Positions 12,276 through 24,410 are shown, numbered from the stretch's first letter. The stretch is DNA of 64,000 nt from Palaemon carinicauda (GCF_036898095.1 NC_090728.1:88016430-88080429); one strand, 5' to 3'. Translations and numbers: made by a program. Notes: generated by a model from the letters alone, not told the origin.

Positions 12276-14462
12276 CTAAGCGGGGTCATTGGCTAATGGA
12301 GGGTTTGGTGTGGGAGGAGGTGACAGCGGAGGGGGCCCCTGAGAAGGGCCGTGTTGCTGACGTCCTTCAACTCGTCGAACGTTCTGCCTGGAGCTGAGCG
12401 GGTTGAGACCAGAACGACGGCCTAGGGCAGGAGTCTCTGGGGCGAGGGCCGGCCGGCTCCCCAGTGGTGGCCCTGTGAAGAATGACGACATCTTAGTTAG
12501 CCCTCCACCACTTCTCGAGGGTGTCAGCAACTAGGTCCTCTGGGAAGAGGGACTCTGGAGAGTTCCTGATAAGATGGGTTTTCCTATCTGGAATGTTCTT
12601 GGGAAGCCAGGTCAGGATGGAGTCTCTACAGTGCAGGATCCAGTTTGCCCACTGGGTGAGAGCCTGAGCAGAGAGGAAGCTGACTGCCTTGCCCCCCGTA
12701 CCCCAACAACTCCTGCAGCTGGTCTCTGTCGACGTACGTCTCGACGGGGCGGCTGGTGAAAGCCGAAACGGCCCTTGTCCAGATGTCCAACCAGGAGGCT
12801 ACGTATGAGACCGGCAGCACCACAGCCTCCACTGAGAGAGCCTCCTGACCGGAGAACGAGAGCCCCATGATAACAGCTTCTCCTCTGCAACATTGGGGCC
12901 AACTCAGTAAAGTTATCCTCAACTGCAGAAATCTCTACGAGACACCGTCCGGGGCATAGAACCTTCTGTGGTGGACCTTCAGGGGAGGAAGAAGCTTGAA
13001 GGAGCTGTGGGCTCTGAATGAGTTCTTAGGGCATGAAACCACTTCGTCCAGGTTTGCGACGTCTCTGAAGACTGGTCTCAACTAGGGACCGTCTTCCGGG
13101 GCACCCAGGAACATCTCCACCTCATTGTCACCTTACAGAGCAGACAGAGGGCAGACATGGGAAGACCAACCTGACTCCTCATTAGGGCGATAACACAGCT
13201 GAAAGAGGAAGACTCGGCCGATGCACCTTGATCCAAAGACGATTTCAGTGGGTCTCTGTGAGGGGGAACGGTGACGACGGGATGGCCTTACTGATGGCGT
13301 ACAATTATCCCCGCTGGAGCCCCTGGACCAAACGTCAATGCGAGGGTCATCGCTCAGCCTTAAAGGTAGGTCTATTCTGGAGTGAGGGGAAACTGCAGAG
13401 GTGATCCTTTCCAAGGCGACCGGGGCCTAACGGTCATGAGAGAGAGATCCTGCAGGTCGCATGGGAACACTGAGAGCCACACTGCTTGGTCGGGGTCCTG
13501 CTCCATCAGTGCTTGTTTTTACCCGAAGGCGGCCTGCTCTTGCAGGCGTGTCTCAAGGCGGATCTATGGCGATTCCTGTCCTTGCGACTGGTCCTTGCCC
13601 GATGGCTCTTGAAGGGTGAGACTATCTCTACGAACGGTGACCTGGACCTACGCCTCTTCCGGCCACAGTCCTCCGTCCTGTCTCGACGAGGAGAAGAGAG
13701 GTCCCTAGACCTCTAGGCTGAGATCACTTCTGTGACGTGCCTCCCTACCCTTAACAATAACCCTGGCTGGCCAAGTACAGACCAGAACAACTGAGGATCC
13801 CTGTGAGGAGACCTGAAGGGGATGATGGGGGTGCCTGTCCAGAAGGCCACCCGGGAAACGGTCTGGGCATTCATGTGGCCCATCAAGACAGACAAGATGA
13901 CTAGTAGGCCTACAAGGTCCAACGAGGGCGAGGTAGCAGGCACGAGCACGTGGTCAGTCACGGGCTCCGAGGACGAGGGAGAACAAGCGGTAGCAGCCAT
14001 CTTGGTTGACACTTCTCTAGAGAGCAACCCTTTAAGGCCTAAAAGTTCCCAAGTGACATCCAAACTCTCTGGAACGGATGGCTTTTGGGAGGCCGAAGGC
14101 TGCGAGGTCGACATAGTTCCTCCTGTCGAAGGAGAATCAGCCATTCCCTTGGGCAAATCAGGGTTAACAGAAGGAACGGAAGGTCTCCTCAACGATGATG
14201 CCCTTGACGATGACCCAGAACCCCTACTTCCCCTCCAAGGAGCTCGGTCTTTCTTGGACTTCCTCTTCTTCATCATAGACATCAGAGTCCATTGCCAGTC
14301 AGGCCACACAACGCAATCCAGAGAGGTGTCATCACGGACACACACTCAACCACGACATGAAGTGTACAAAGAGTGAGGATCTATCTCCCCGTGTAAGAGA
14401 AAAGCCCCACAGGACTTATCACAAACACCCGGACAACAAGGTTTCACACACTCAGGCTCCAT
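12276..14462 (-). pseudogene. DIRS gag-like region, broken
   Basis: The start ATG at 14462-14460 opens MEPECVKPCCPGVCDKSCGA, continuing 'DPHSLYTSCRG', an in-frame TGA at 14346-14348, then VCVRDDTSLDCVVWPDWQW. This Cys-rich, D-x-H and W-x-x-x-Q-W arrangement is typical of DIRS gag-like N termini. A Ser/Pro-rich, low-complexity stretch follows to 13713, and further open pieces at 13414-13133 and 12922-12276 are in other frames. The 23-bp repeat atgctgaatggaaagcaagt occurs twice in tandem just upstream (14461-14507). The function of DIRS gag is presumed structural. Confidence 0.7.
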
Positions 14463-14604
14463 GCTGAATGGAAAGCAAGTAATATGCTGAATGGAAAGCA
14501 AGTAACACAACCACAAACGCAACGTGCAAAGGAAACGCAGAGCAAAACTCAAAGTAAACACTGGCCAGATACGGGATGAAAAATGCACGACCTCTCGAGA
14601 AGTT

Positions 14605-14792
14605 GACCAGATTCATACTGGTGATTATGCCCGGCCTTGACCCAGACCGGGTGAGTGTAGGGATTTTGGATACTGCCAGATGTACGGTATGGGGGGAGAA
14701 CTGGGGAGGTCTAACAGAAAATCATGGTCGGTACAGGCACTAACATCCCAGATCTCCTAAGGAAGTTCCGAGTAAGTATATCGCAACGGAAT
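14605..14792. repeat. DIRS right inverted terminal repeat
   Basis: Reverse complement of the left terminal repeat from 'cctaaggaagttcc' outward. The outermost 22 bases (agtaagtatatcgcaacgga region) are absent from the left end but present in the internal complementary region, the split-repeat arrangement of DIRS. Confidence 0.88.
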
Positions 14793-15033
14793 AAATCAAG
14801 CTGTACATCAGTCTAGTGAGATTGGTGTTACTGTATGGACATGAGTCGTGGTATGACACTTAGAAGTGTACATGGTTATACATTACTCGTCTACCTTTCC
14901 GTAACCAGACATACTGTATATAGGCACTGCCTTCCTTTCTTTCCGATCAAAGGTCTTAGTTTTTTAGAAGTACTTGGACCGAAATCTTCTTATAAGCAAA
15001 TCTGTTCCCTAGAAGGGAACATCCAATATATAC
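14793..15033 (+). pseudogene. RTE-like LINE ORF2 relic, 3' part
   Basis: The plus strand resumes the LINE protein at 'SLVRLVLLYGHESW' (14812-14860), matching the Y-G-x-E-S-W motif that follows the RT thumb. It continues as low-quality frames to the (TTA)n at 15034. Together with 7025-8916 it makes one LINE, split cleanly by the DIRS element. Confidence 0.7.
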
Positions 15034-15071
<38 letters not shown>

Positions 15072-15420
15072 TTCATTATTATTATTATTAGTTAAGCTAC
15101 AACACCAGATGGAAAAGCATGATGCAATAAGCCCAAGGGCTCCATCAGGGAAAAAGAGCCCAGTGAGGAAAGGAAATAAGGAAATAAACGATATAAGAAG
15201 TCATGAAAATTGAAATAAAATATTTTAAAAACATTAACATCATTAAAACCAATATTTGATTTATAAACTATAAAAGGACATATGTAAGCCTGTTCAACTT
15301 ATAAACATTTGCTGTGAGTTTGAACTTTTGAAGTTCTACTGATTCAACTACCCGATTAGGAAGATCATTCCACAACTTGGTCACAGCTGGAATAAAACTT
15401 CTATAGTACTGTGCCAGTTT
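15034..15420 (-). mobile_element. LINE 3' end with (TAA)n tail, minus strand
   Basis: A (TTA)n tract (15034-15090) is followed by 'agctacaacaccagatggaa', 'gcatgatgcaataagccc', 'gagcccagtgaggaaaggaaa', and then 'gaagatcattccacaacttggtcacagc'-like sequence. The same series, read on the other strand, follows a LINE C-terminal frame at 47744-48215. This is therefore the 3' end of that LINE family with its TAA tail. Other copies: 41767-42060, 45909-46607. Confidence 0.8.
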
Positions 15421-15779
15421 TACCGATTAGAGACGAAGAACTACGTTTTTCATTATTTTTAAGAAAGAGGAATCTCGGTTACAAACGTTTTCCAACCGAG
15501 TTGCGGACACGACTTTAATTCGGGCTACGCCCGTATGCTTGTCCTGCTTACAGGTCTGTGTAATTGGTCCATAGATAGACTTATGCACGTATTACCCATC
15601 CAACAATAGATTGAAGATACATCTCAATCTTATCCTTTGGGAGTAGTTGGTTGCGTTCGGTAGTTACCGACCGGTCTCTTATCCGGAAGGCAATCTCTAA
15701 AGAGTCACTGTGATAGAATAAGTAATACTGGCTACCTGTTTACCGATTTATATCTCTATTACTTGGACAATCCCACTAG

Positions 15780-16440
15780 ATTGGTGGCAGTTGGAGGGAG
15801 AACAGGATTCCCCCCCCACCCCTTCATAGCAGAAGTATGCCAGTAGTTGCACATCTTGACATCATCTTGAGATGTTTTGTTGTTCTCGCTAGTCAATCTC
15901 CTGACCCCTTGGTACGAACCGCAGATGGTAGGTGGCAGACGTGCAAAGATGCCAGTCTTCTACCCAACCCCCTCTGAAACTGATGCTTTTTTCGGATGCA
16001 TTAAAAGAAGGGGGGGGGGCATATGCCGCACCAATCCATCTTCGTCCTTTGGCCCGAATCAGAAAGGTACCAGCATGCAGCTCTCTTACAGAACCATCTA
16101 GCATTAGAAATACTCAGATGGACAAAAGACAGCTAGGTGTCCCCTTCCACTTGTGTCATTATTGGCAACAGGAATGTGATTGCAAACAATCTGAGCAAGG
16201 CGACTCAGATAGTGGGCTCCGAGTGTCTTTGAATCATCTAGTATTCAACAAAGTCTTAACTTTGTGGGGTTTCTCGAGTGTGGACCTGTTCACAACAGCC
16301 CTGAACTTCAGGCTCCCGCTCGACCGTTCCCCAGTCCCGGACCCCCAGGCTCTCGAGCAAGATGTATTCCAACAACGGTGGGACAGTTTAGTTGTGTACA
16401 CATTTCTGGTGAGAAAGTCCTCAACCAAGTCACAATAAGC
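15780..16440 (+). pseudogene. DIRS #2 RNase H and linker
   Basis: The plus strand shows 'DWWQLEGEQ' before RNase H, 'LKLMLFSDALKEGGGAYAAP' (RNase H first Asp in FSDA), then VDLFTTALNFRLPLDRSPVP and DPQALEQDVFQQRWDSLVVY. This is the same conserved linker as in the other DIRS element at 10500-10960. Frameshifts occur around the poly-G at 16011-16019. Confidence 0.8.
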
Positions 16441-16559
16441 AAAACTTGTCATGAGTCCAATAGCTCCACTATGGTATCCCACAGAATGGTTCCCAGACCC
16501 TCTGTAACTTCTGAGGGAACTTCCTCCACGACACATTCTACTAAAACAGCCACATGCCA

Positions 16560-17420
16560 ACATCTTCCACAAAGCCGTAGCTTCACTTCGACTTCATGCC
16601 TCGAAACTGTCCAACACCTCCTCTCTCAGCGAGGCTTTTCATTACGAGTAGTGGAAAGGATGTCTAGACACCTCAGATGCTTTTTATTGTCAGTCTTCCA
16701 GGCGAAGTGGTCAGTCTTTTGTGACTGATGTTGTGGAAGGGGTATCACTCCCCTTGATGCCTCCACTCATACAAAGTTTTGAGATGACTTGTCCCCCATC
16801 GGAACTTAGACCTCCTCCTTTGGACGCAGTTCAGGTCCTTCAGTCTGTGAAGGTCCCTCTCTACGAACCTTTATGCCAGGCAACAGATCGCCTCCTTACA
16901 TGGAAGGCGGTTTTTCCACTCTACTTGTCTTTGGCCAAGAGAGTTTGTGAGTTGCATGATCCATCTTCTGATGTCTCCTACTCTAGGAGATGGTGTGCAG
17001 TAATTCTCAGCCTCGTCCCTGAGTTTATTGCTAAAACTCAAAATCCAGGTGTGCTTTACCCTAGATTCGGCCCATTCCGGATCGAAAGTCTTTGTTCTGT
17101 AACTGAAGACCCAGACCAACTGGGGCTTTGCCCAGTGAGGATGTCTGAGGCATTACTCCACCTTAAAAGAACGGCAGCAGCTCGCCTCCCTGTGTCAGCA
17201 CTGTTTGTCATCACGGGGAAGGTCAAGAGGAGGGTCACAAGGAATTCCTTTTCCTCCTGGATTCAAAAGGTAATTGATTTTGCTCTCAATCCAAACCCTC
17301 CTCCTGTCTAATGACCCAGAGCTCAGAACGTCAGGGGCATTTCAACATACCTGGCGTTCAAGAAAAACTACTGTGTGGCACAGGTACTGCAATGGGCGTG
17401 TGAAAATGTCAAACGACCTC
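16560..17420 (+). pseudogene. DIRS #2 tyrosine recombinase, degenerate
   Basis: An open stretch of about 196 codons (16721-17311) contains 'PLYLSLAKRVCELHDPSSDV' with the first catalytic Arg, then 'PEFIAKTQNPG', 'LCPVRMSEALLHLKRT', ALFVITGKVKRRVTRN and 'FSSWIQKVIDFA'. Past the stop, 'AQNVRGIS' stands where His-x-x-Arg is expected (His to Gln, Arg kept). The C-terminal Tyr motif is no longer readable. Upstream, the frame containing 'LRLHASKLSNTS' precedes a stop. The copy is inactive. Confidence 0.82.
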
Positions 17421-17979
17421 CACTGCCACTACCTGCATAACGTAATCCACAGGAACATGGAGAGCTTTTCATTGGTCCTGTGGTGGCCGCACAACAAATG
17501 GGTTAAACACCTCAAGCTTCTTCATGGACATGTAATAAAGGGTTGAGGGCTGAGGTTACCCGGGTTAGTCTGGGGTGAATGAGTAAGAATGACTGGCTCC
17601 TTTCTTCCTTTTACCTCCTCCCCCTCTGTGGAAAACAGCTCCACAAGTCTCAGCACAGCTGACCTCATCTCACTGCAGGTAAGACTCATTTCCCTTGTGC
17701 CTCCTAAGTATAGATTAGTACTTTGTTACGTCCTCAATACATCCTTGAGGGAGGGTTTTGGGTAAATCCTAAAAACTGTAGGTCCTGTACTCGAGTTCCT
17801 ACGTTAGAGACAAGCCTCACTGCTAGTTTAACTCTCACACAAGCTTCTGCAGGCTGCTGTAAGTGCATTCCCTTATATCAGCACTTGATTTTAGTGAGGG
17901 TAGGGTTCCTACTACAATCGATTACAGATCGAAATAAAGAGAACCCTAGGTCATGACCAAGGCCAGTTGGTGAGTCACC

Positions 17980-18075
17980 CCTATAAATAGCGGACGGTTT
18001 GTATTTGCGTCGAAACATATGACAAATTTGAAAGTAATTTGTATTATTCCCAGCATACAAACCTGGAGCTATTTA
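17980..18075. repeat. DIRS #2 internal complementary region
   Basis: Joins 'cccctataaatagcgg' (right extremity) to 'gacaaatttgaaagtaattt' (left extremity) and is partly inverted relative to 18262-18336. Confidence 0.8.
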
Positions 18076-18336
18076 TACCAATTGACCTGCCACCCTGTCC
18101 CCCAAGAAATCCTGTCAAAAAGCAAAGTGGTTACTCAGCCGAGAGGTGTGAGTGCGAGGGGTAACCAGTCTACCCCACCCCTACCCGCTAACTAGCGGAT
18201 GGGGTAGTTATCCCTCACTAAAATTATCAGGGCTTATCTTTCAGCTGCGCCGAAAGTAATACCCCTATAAATGACTCCAGGTTGGTATGCTAGGAAAAAT
18301 AGAAATTATTTCCAAATTTGTCATTTTTTCCTTAGA

Positions 18337-18904
18337 AGTGTAAGACGGCATTATTTTCATATGTACAGTATATTGGTTATTATAGCTTTTTCCCTCTTTA
18401 GTAGTAATGAGCCTAGCCCTTGATCTTTAAAAACATACGGTAAGCAATAAGTAATAGCAAGAGCAATTAGTTTCCTGTTCCCTAGATTAGGTTAAGACCA
18501 TTTAGGATGTATTGTATCCTTGTTTATGTACTATTTCCATATCTCATGTCCCATGTTAAGGGGTCAAAGGATGGTTTAGCTTAGAGTGGGTAATTTATAA
18601 TGAATCGTTTTGTGTTGCTACAATATTTCACTTTTTCTTCACTTTTTATTACTGGCTTTTTTTTTCTTACTATTAGCAGTAACACATATGTAACATACAG
18701 TTCATTTTCTCACGACTTAATTTGTGCCCTAAGTGTAGTTCAATATTACTATTGCTGCTACAGTATTCAATCATTTAGTTTACCTCGCCTCCAAAAAACC
18801 AAAATGTTGATATAAAGACAAACAATTTTGCTCCACACCTCCATAAAATAGTAAGATGCAAACAAAGCACAATATGTATTGTATAATTAGATCATGATAA
18901 TAAA
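18337..18904. other. No gene seen
   Basis: A/T-rich sequence; a 71-codon plus-strand frame at 18600 has no motif and looks like chance. Confidence 0.5.
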
Positions 18905-19810
18905 GAATTGTCATACATTAACCTGTTTTGTAGCCTGACAGGTCTTCTACCCTTGAATACAACAAATACAGTGTCTTTAATCGTCATTGAACCATGGTTT
19001 GTCTTTCACTCTAGCACACGAGATGGGATACACCTATCAATTAGGCTGACTAGATTTTCATTCAAAGGAACAACAGGATCAACACTATTATACAATTGTT
19101 ACCAATTCAAGCCAAAAAGATCACGCAAAATCCCAGGCCAGTCTGCTTTCGTGAGTATGATACATCTGAGACAGGCTGCTCAGTCTTCATTACTAGTGAT
19201 ATCAAGGCATGATCAGATGTTCCAACTGGAGAACCAACCTACTTGTTATAATGCCAGGGGTGTCGGTGTATACGAGGTCCAAGCAGTTGCCAGACCTGTT
19301 AGTACTTCCACTTCTTCTGATTTGTTCACAATCTGATTCAGAGGCAAAGTCAAAAGCTCTTAAGCCATGGCAATCAGTAGGAGAAACAGAATGTAACCTC
19401 TCCCTATGATGAGCATTCAAATCACAAAGAAAGACAAAAGAGGCCTTTCTATCATCTTCTTGTATCTTAGCCATAACGGTAGATCGAACACAAATGGAAA
19501 TTATTATGCCTGCCACAAACTTTTATTACCTGACTCTCATGACATTCACATTCATAGCAGGACTTATGAGAAGCAGGGTACTCAGTCCTAATATACACCA
19601 CCTGGCCATAGGAATGGCATCCGGTTTAAAAATTATTGGCTTCTTACAACCAGTTATAGAGCCCTCAGATGAGTGCCTCATATTAGAAACCAAAGTTTCT
19701 GACCACAAAAGAATATCATACGGTCTGAACACAACTGTAAGGTCTTGAATATTTGCATGGAGACCACGAATATTGTAAAGGTACTGTTCCCGGATTTTGC
19801 TCAATGTCTC
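18905..19810 (-). pseudogene. LINE endonuclease domain (I/jockey group), frameshifted
   Basis: The minus strand begins with 'YNIRGLHANIQDLTVVFRPY' and 'DILLWSETLVS', the N-terminal APE-type endonuclease motifs (N-x-R-G, ETL). It continues with 'GCKKPIIFKPDAIPMAR' and, after a shift, 'SFVFLCDLNAHHRERLHSVS' (the GDLNAHH active-site block with Gly to Cys). 'GLRAFDFASESDCEQI' and 'GNCLDLVYTDTPGI' follow. Sequence downstream of 19200 is too decayed to reach an RT. Endonuclease of this type nicks target DNA to prime reverse transcription. Confidence 0.8.
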
Positions 19811-20113
19811 CAGACAGCATAAGAATTATGACCAAAAAAGATACATAATAGTTAAAAACTATTTTAACAATAATGATAACAAAAAATAAGTACAGAAATA
19901 TAAATAAAGTGATTGATCAAACCCATAGACTACAGATAAAAAGTCTGAAAAACTGGTCAACATGGCAGAGCCGATACACCTTGCAAGGCTAAATACCCTC
20001 CAGGATAGCGACTGCAACTGAAGAGAGAGCATTAAGGATAGTTTTGAAAAGGAAAAGAAACAGATAAGGAAAAGACAACCTCTTAATAAAGGCATCCATG
20101 GGCCTTCAATTAA

Positions 20114-20615
20114 GCCTCCCCAAAACACCATTTAAATAAAAAAAAAAAAAACGAGGAGGACAAAAAAGATAGAATAGTAGGCCCAAGTGTATCCTCAAGC
20201 AAGAGAACTCTAACCCAAGACAGTGGAAGACCATGGTACAGAGGCTATGACATTAACCAAGACTTTATCCTAGAAGAGCTGTTTACCAGAGCTAAAGAGT
20301 CTCTTCTACCCTAACCAAGAGGTAAATAGCCACTGAACAATTTTAATGCCGTAGTTAGTCTCCAATGTTAAGAGGAATTGTTTGGTAATCTTAGTGTTTT
20401 TAAATGTACGACAGAAGAGAATGTGTAAAGAATAGGCCAATCTATTCTATGTATGTGTAGGCAAAGGAAAAAAAAAATAAGTCGAAACCAGAGAGAGGGG
20501 TCCAATATGGTAATGTCTGGCCAGTCAAAAGACCCAATAACTTTCTAACGGTAGTATCTCAACAAGTGGCTGGTGCCCCGGCCAACCTTCTACCTAAAAA
20601 TTTGAGGAGCTCCTT
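20114..20615 (-). repeat. 5'-side segment of the same LINE family
   Basis: Sequence from an A-rich tract (20136-20151) to 'ctggtgccccggccaacctt' is shared, in the same orientation, with 46130-46607 (for example 'agtggaagaccatggtacag', 'gagtctcttctaccct', 'ggtagtatctcaacaagtgg'). Here it lies immediately 5' of the endonuclease frame on the minus strand. I recognise the sequence as a frequent shrimp repeat from memory. Confidence 0.7.
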
Positions 20616-20809
20616 TGTGGATCAGTCCAGTTCCTTAATTCTTATTTTGAGAGATTTTATTGTTTGCTTTAATTATAAACCTAAAATTTATGAAAATTTT
20701 CCGAAATATTGAATTTTGAAACTAATCAAAAACTTCTGGATAATCCTTGTTGCCAAAGTGCTTGGCTATTAAGTCTGAATCTTATAAAAAAAGCATTTAT
20801 TCACACACA

Positions 20810-20810
<1 letters not shown>

Positions 20811-20840
<30 letters not shown>

Positions 20841-20847
20841 ATATACA

Positions 20848-20931
<84 letters not shown>

Positions 20932-20984
20932 ATGTATATATATATATAAAATATATATATATATACATATATATACATGTGTGT

Positions 20985-21067
<83 letters not shown>
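20811..21067. repeat. Compound (ATCT)n-(TA)n-(TG)n-(TA)n
   Basis: About 257 bases of simple repeat with short interruptions. Confidence 0.98.
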
Positions 21068-21069
<2 letters not shown>

Positions 21070-21290
21070 CCCCTTTTGCGTGGGGATTTCCTTATCATCA
21101 GTACCAGCATAGTATTGTATTACATAGACCTTGGCTGTACTAGTCAGGGCCATCCATACTAGGTTGGTTTGCTGTGAGCGATGAGGCCAGAAATTTACCA
21201 TCATCACCAATTTGCATTGGCCAGATATGAATAAGGATATGTATAGGACCTTTGTCCTGCAGTGAACTGGAAACAGCTGTATTTGTTTTT
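21070..21290 (+). mobile_element. Arthropod RTE-related 3' end or derived SINE
   Basis: Contains 'catcatcaccaatttgcatt', 'ggcca', and near the end 'cctttgtcctgcagtgaact'. The last is a relative of the inverted 3' ends at 22745 and 43930 ('ccactgcagaacaaaggcct'). It adjoins a (TA)n array. The identification rests on this shared 3' motif and memory of similar arthropod repeats. Confidence 0.55.
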
Positions 21291-22132
21291 TTTTTATGTA
21301 CGTATATTATACAGTACATTTTGTTTTTATGAGCTTAACTGGATGGAATATAGGATAATGAACGTGAACGAAAAGGGAAATGTCGTAGAGATGGATTTTC
21401 TTCGTAGGCGGTAAAATAAGAAATAACGTTTTGAGATGATCAAGTTGAATGGATAAGGTAGGTGAAGATAAATAGTTGAAATAAGTATTGGGAGAAATGA
21501 CTAAGTGTATAAGAAATTTTGGCAATAATTACGTGACGAGTATCATAAAAGAAGAGTTCAAATAGAGTGCTTGTAAGGTAGAGCTGAACAAGGCAGTACT
21601 GTATATGTAAAGATGTATGCCCAATAGTTGAGAATATTTTATAATTGATTTAAAAATTTGATATGCGTGGTTAGCAACGAGTTTGACATTGATTCATTGG
21701 GTATAAGGCACCTGCACATTAGAAAATTGGCCGTTGGTGAAACAAATGTATCATTTAAATTTTATTATCAAACAATAAAAAAAAATTGTATTTTGACATT
21801 CATGATTTTTTAATAACTCTTCATCAAACAATGTTAATTTAAAACTTACTGATAAGTGGAAATAACAATTTATATAGAATACTTTATCTCTAATAACAAG
21901 GCTGAAATGTTTACACTTGCTGTTCTCGGAAATTAAATGTTCTAATGTCTTGTGAAGTTCCGGATTCTCTCGAAGGAAATCGAAGCCTCATAGAGTTACA
22001 TTCGAATTTTAATCTCATATTGTTATAACTAACAACAGACAGCCGTAAGTTTTTACAGCTAATGACTTCCTAATGACTGTTGGTGATTGAGGTTAGAGAA
22101 AATTATTTGGGAGATCTTTCGAATAAATTAGC

Positions 22133-22135
<3 letters not shown>
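21291..22135. other. No gene seen
   Basis: A/T-rich DNA without supported features. Confidence 0.5.

Positions 22136-22207
<72 letters not shown>
22136..22207. repeat. (GA)n microsatellite
   Basis: About 72 bases of GA. Confidence 0.98.
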
Positions 22208-22209
<2 letters not shown>

Positions 22210-22555
22210 AGAAAGATATGACATTCAGACATAATGACCTCCCTTTGAATACATGGTAAATGGCCAATTAGATGGAGAAAAGACAATTTATCACATCCTG
22301 TCTTAAGTATTTATCTACCAGATGTCCTCGAAAAAACAAACATACAAAAATGACTAAGAGTAGGTTATACGCTCAAGTATTTTCTTAAGTCTTTATTTAT
22401 TTGCAAATATTTTCTGTACAGAATCAGGATAAAAATAAATATATTACATGAACTCGTTTCAAAGGTGGAGATATTTAGACTGTAAGTTAAACTATAATTC
22501 AAATCTCAAATATTATTAAGTAGGTTACATTACGGTCACATCTACTGTTTGAATG

Positions 22556-22727
<172 letters not shown>

Positions 22728-22744
22728 CATATTAAGTATACTAT

Positions 22745-24180
22745 CATCATAATCATCAGCCGTTACTAGTCCACTGCAGAACAAAGGCCTCAGATATGTC
22801 CTTCAACTTGGGTCTGTTTGTAGTCTTTCTATGCCAGTCCACACCCGCAAACTTCCTTGGTTCGTCAATCTATCATCTTCTCTTCCTTCCTCTGCTTCTT
22901 TTACAATCTCTAGGAACCCATTCTGTTATTCTTAATGTCCATCTATTGTCTATCATTCTCATTAGATGTCATGCCCATATACATTTTCTTACAATTTGTT
23001 AGAATATCTTCTACTTTAGTTTGTTCTTATATCCATATTGCTCTTTTTCTATCTCTTAGTGTTATTCCTATCATTATTCTTTCCATACCTCATTGAGTTG
23101 TTACTATTTTATGTTCAAAGGCTTTAGAAAGGCGTCAGGTTCCTGAAGCATAAGTTAATGCTGGTAGTACCATCTCATCAAATATTTCATTTTTAGAGAA
23201 AGTGGCATTTTGATTTTTATAATTAATTTGTTTACCAAATGCTCTCCATCTCATGCTTATCCTTCTTTTAATTTCGGCCTCGTGTCCTGGGGAAACACAT
23301 ACAGTCTGTCCTAAGTGTGTATATTCATTAACAATCTCCAGAGGTTCCTCAATAACTTATTTGTTACTTATTTGTTGTCTCTGCATTTTCACTGAACATT
23401 ATCTTAGTTTTACTCATAGTCCTTTTCAGTCTTACATATCTGATTTCCCTATTCAAATCATCTAATAGCTTTTGAAATGCCTCCCATGATTCACTAAACA
23501 CAACTATGTCATCTGCAAATCTCAAGTTGTTAGAGTATTCCCCATTGATATTAGTTCCTACATTTTCTGAATCTAAAGTCTTAAAAATTTCTAGACATGC
23601 TGTGAGTATTTTAGTAGTGTCGGGGTCTCCCTGTCTAACTCATTTCTCAATCGGAATTTTTTTCACTATCTTTATGTAGTTTTAGGATTTCTGTACTTCC
23701 TGTATATATATCTTCAAGTATTCTAACAAGATTCTTCTATTCCATGTTTTTGAAGGGGTTTCATTACTGCCGATATTTTGACGGAATCAAATGCTTTCTC
23801 ATATTCTATAAATCCCATACATAGTGGTTTGTCATAATCTGTTGATTTTTCCATTAGCTGATTAATTACATAGATATTGTCAGTTGTTGAATACCCACCT
23901 CGAAAGCCTGTCTGCTCTCTTGGTTGATTATAGTCTAGCTGTCTTTCTATTCTGCCTAATATGATCTTTGTAAATATTTTCTATATTACGGGAAGTAAAC
24001 TTATTGGGCGGTAATTTTTCGGGTCTTTTGTGTCTCCCTTTTTGTGAATTAGTATATTGAAAGTTTTTCCAAGCTATAGGTATAGAGCATTCTTGCAGAC
24101 ATCTGGTGTATAGCATAGCCAGTTTTACTAATATGAAATCTCCTCAATCTATTATTAAATCAATTGTTAGGCCATCTTAC
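22745..24180 (-). pseudogene. RTE-clade LINE ORF2 relic, copy A
   Basis: The minus strand opens with 'LYTRCLQECSIPIAWKNF' (RT finger block), 'NNLRFADDIVVFSESWEAFQ' with FADD at 23508-23519, and 'GQTVCVSPGHEAEIKRRISM'-like sequence. It then shows 'RWRAFGKQ', 'SKAFEHKIVTTQ', 'GITLRDRKRAIWI' and a 3' end matching 'aggcctttgttctgcagtgg'. The order is that of RTE ORF2 from RT to the C-terminal region. Many stops are present and the endonuclease is absent, as in 5'-truncated insertions. Its closest relative in the window is 43927-45560. Confidence 0.85.
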
Positions 24181-24301
24181 CCTACTGCTTTGCCTCTTTT
24201 CATGCCATAATGTTTTCTTTACTTTTACTTTTACTTTTGGTACCGGCTCATGTGTTTCATTGTTCCTGTTAGTGAAGCTATTTCTTATATCTCTGTTGTT
24301 T

Positions 24302-24320
24302 TTATATACAGTATACTGTG

Positions 24321-24398
<78 letters not shown>

Positions 24399-24410
24399 GT
24401 GTGTGTGTAT
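24302..24410. repeat. (TA)n-(GT)n microsatellite
   Basis: About 90 bases of TA followed by a short GT run. Confidence 0.97.

Larger units (their letters stand above)
8917..14792 (-). mobile_element. DIRS-type tyrosine-recombinase retrotransposon, ~5.9 kb, near full length
   Basis: The element reads on the minus strand in the order gag-like, RT, RNase H, tyrosine recombinase. It is bounded by inverted terminal repeats: 8962-9125 matches the reverse complement of 14605-14770. Near its 3' end an internal complementary region (9198-9275) joins the outermost sequences of both termini in one block, which is the DIRS hallmark needed for circular template completion. No target duplication is seen, as expected for recombinase-mediated integration. 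It interrupts the LINE at 7025-15033. Every coding segment has stops or frameshifts, so this copy is dead. Confidence 0.92.
15440..18336 (+). mobile_element. Second DIRS-type retrotransposon, 5'-truncated, plus strand
   Basis: RNase H, linker, tyrosine recombinase and 3' inverted-repeat machinery are present in order, but the RT and gag are missing. The 3' end holds an internal complementary region (17980-18075) and the terminal repeat (18262-18336), inverted with respect to each other over 'gacaaatttg-aagtaatttgta' and the 'catac-aacctggag' block. It shares the extreme terminal motif with the DIRS at 8917-14792 but differs clearly elsewhere, so it is a related, separate family. The left boundary is uncertain; 15440-15780 has no clear motif. 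Confidence 0.8.

Noticed and set aside
13822..14376. 184-codon plus-strand frame
   Set aside because: Antisense to the DIRS gag-like region, whose minus-strand Cys-rich motifs are the real signal.
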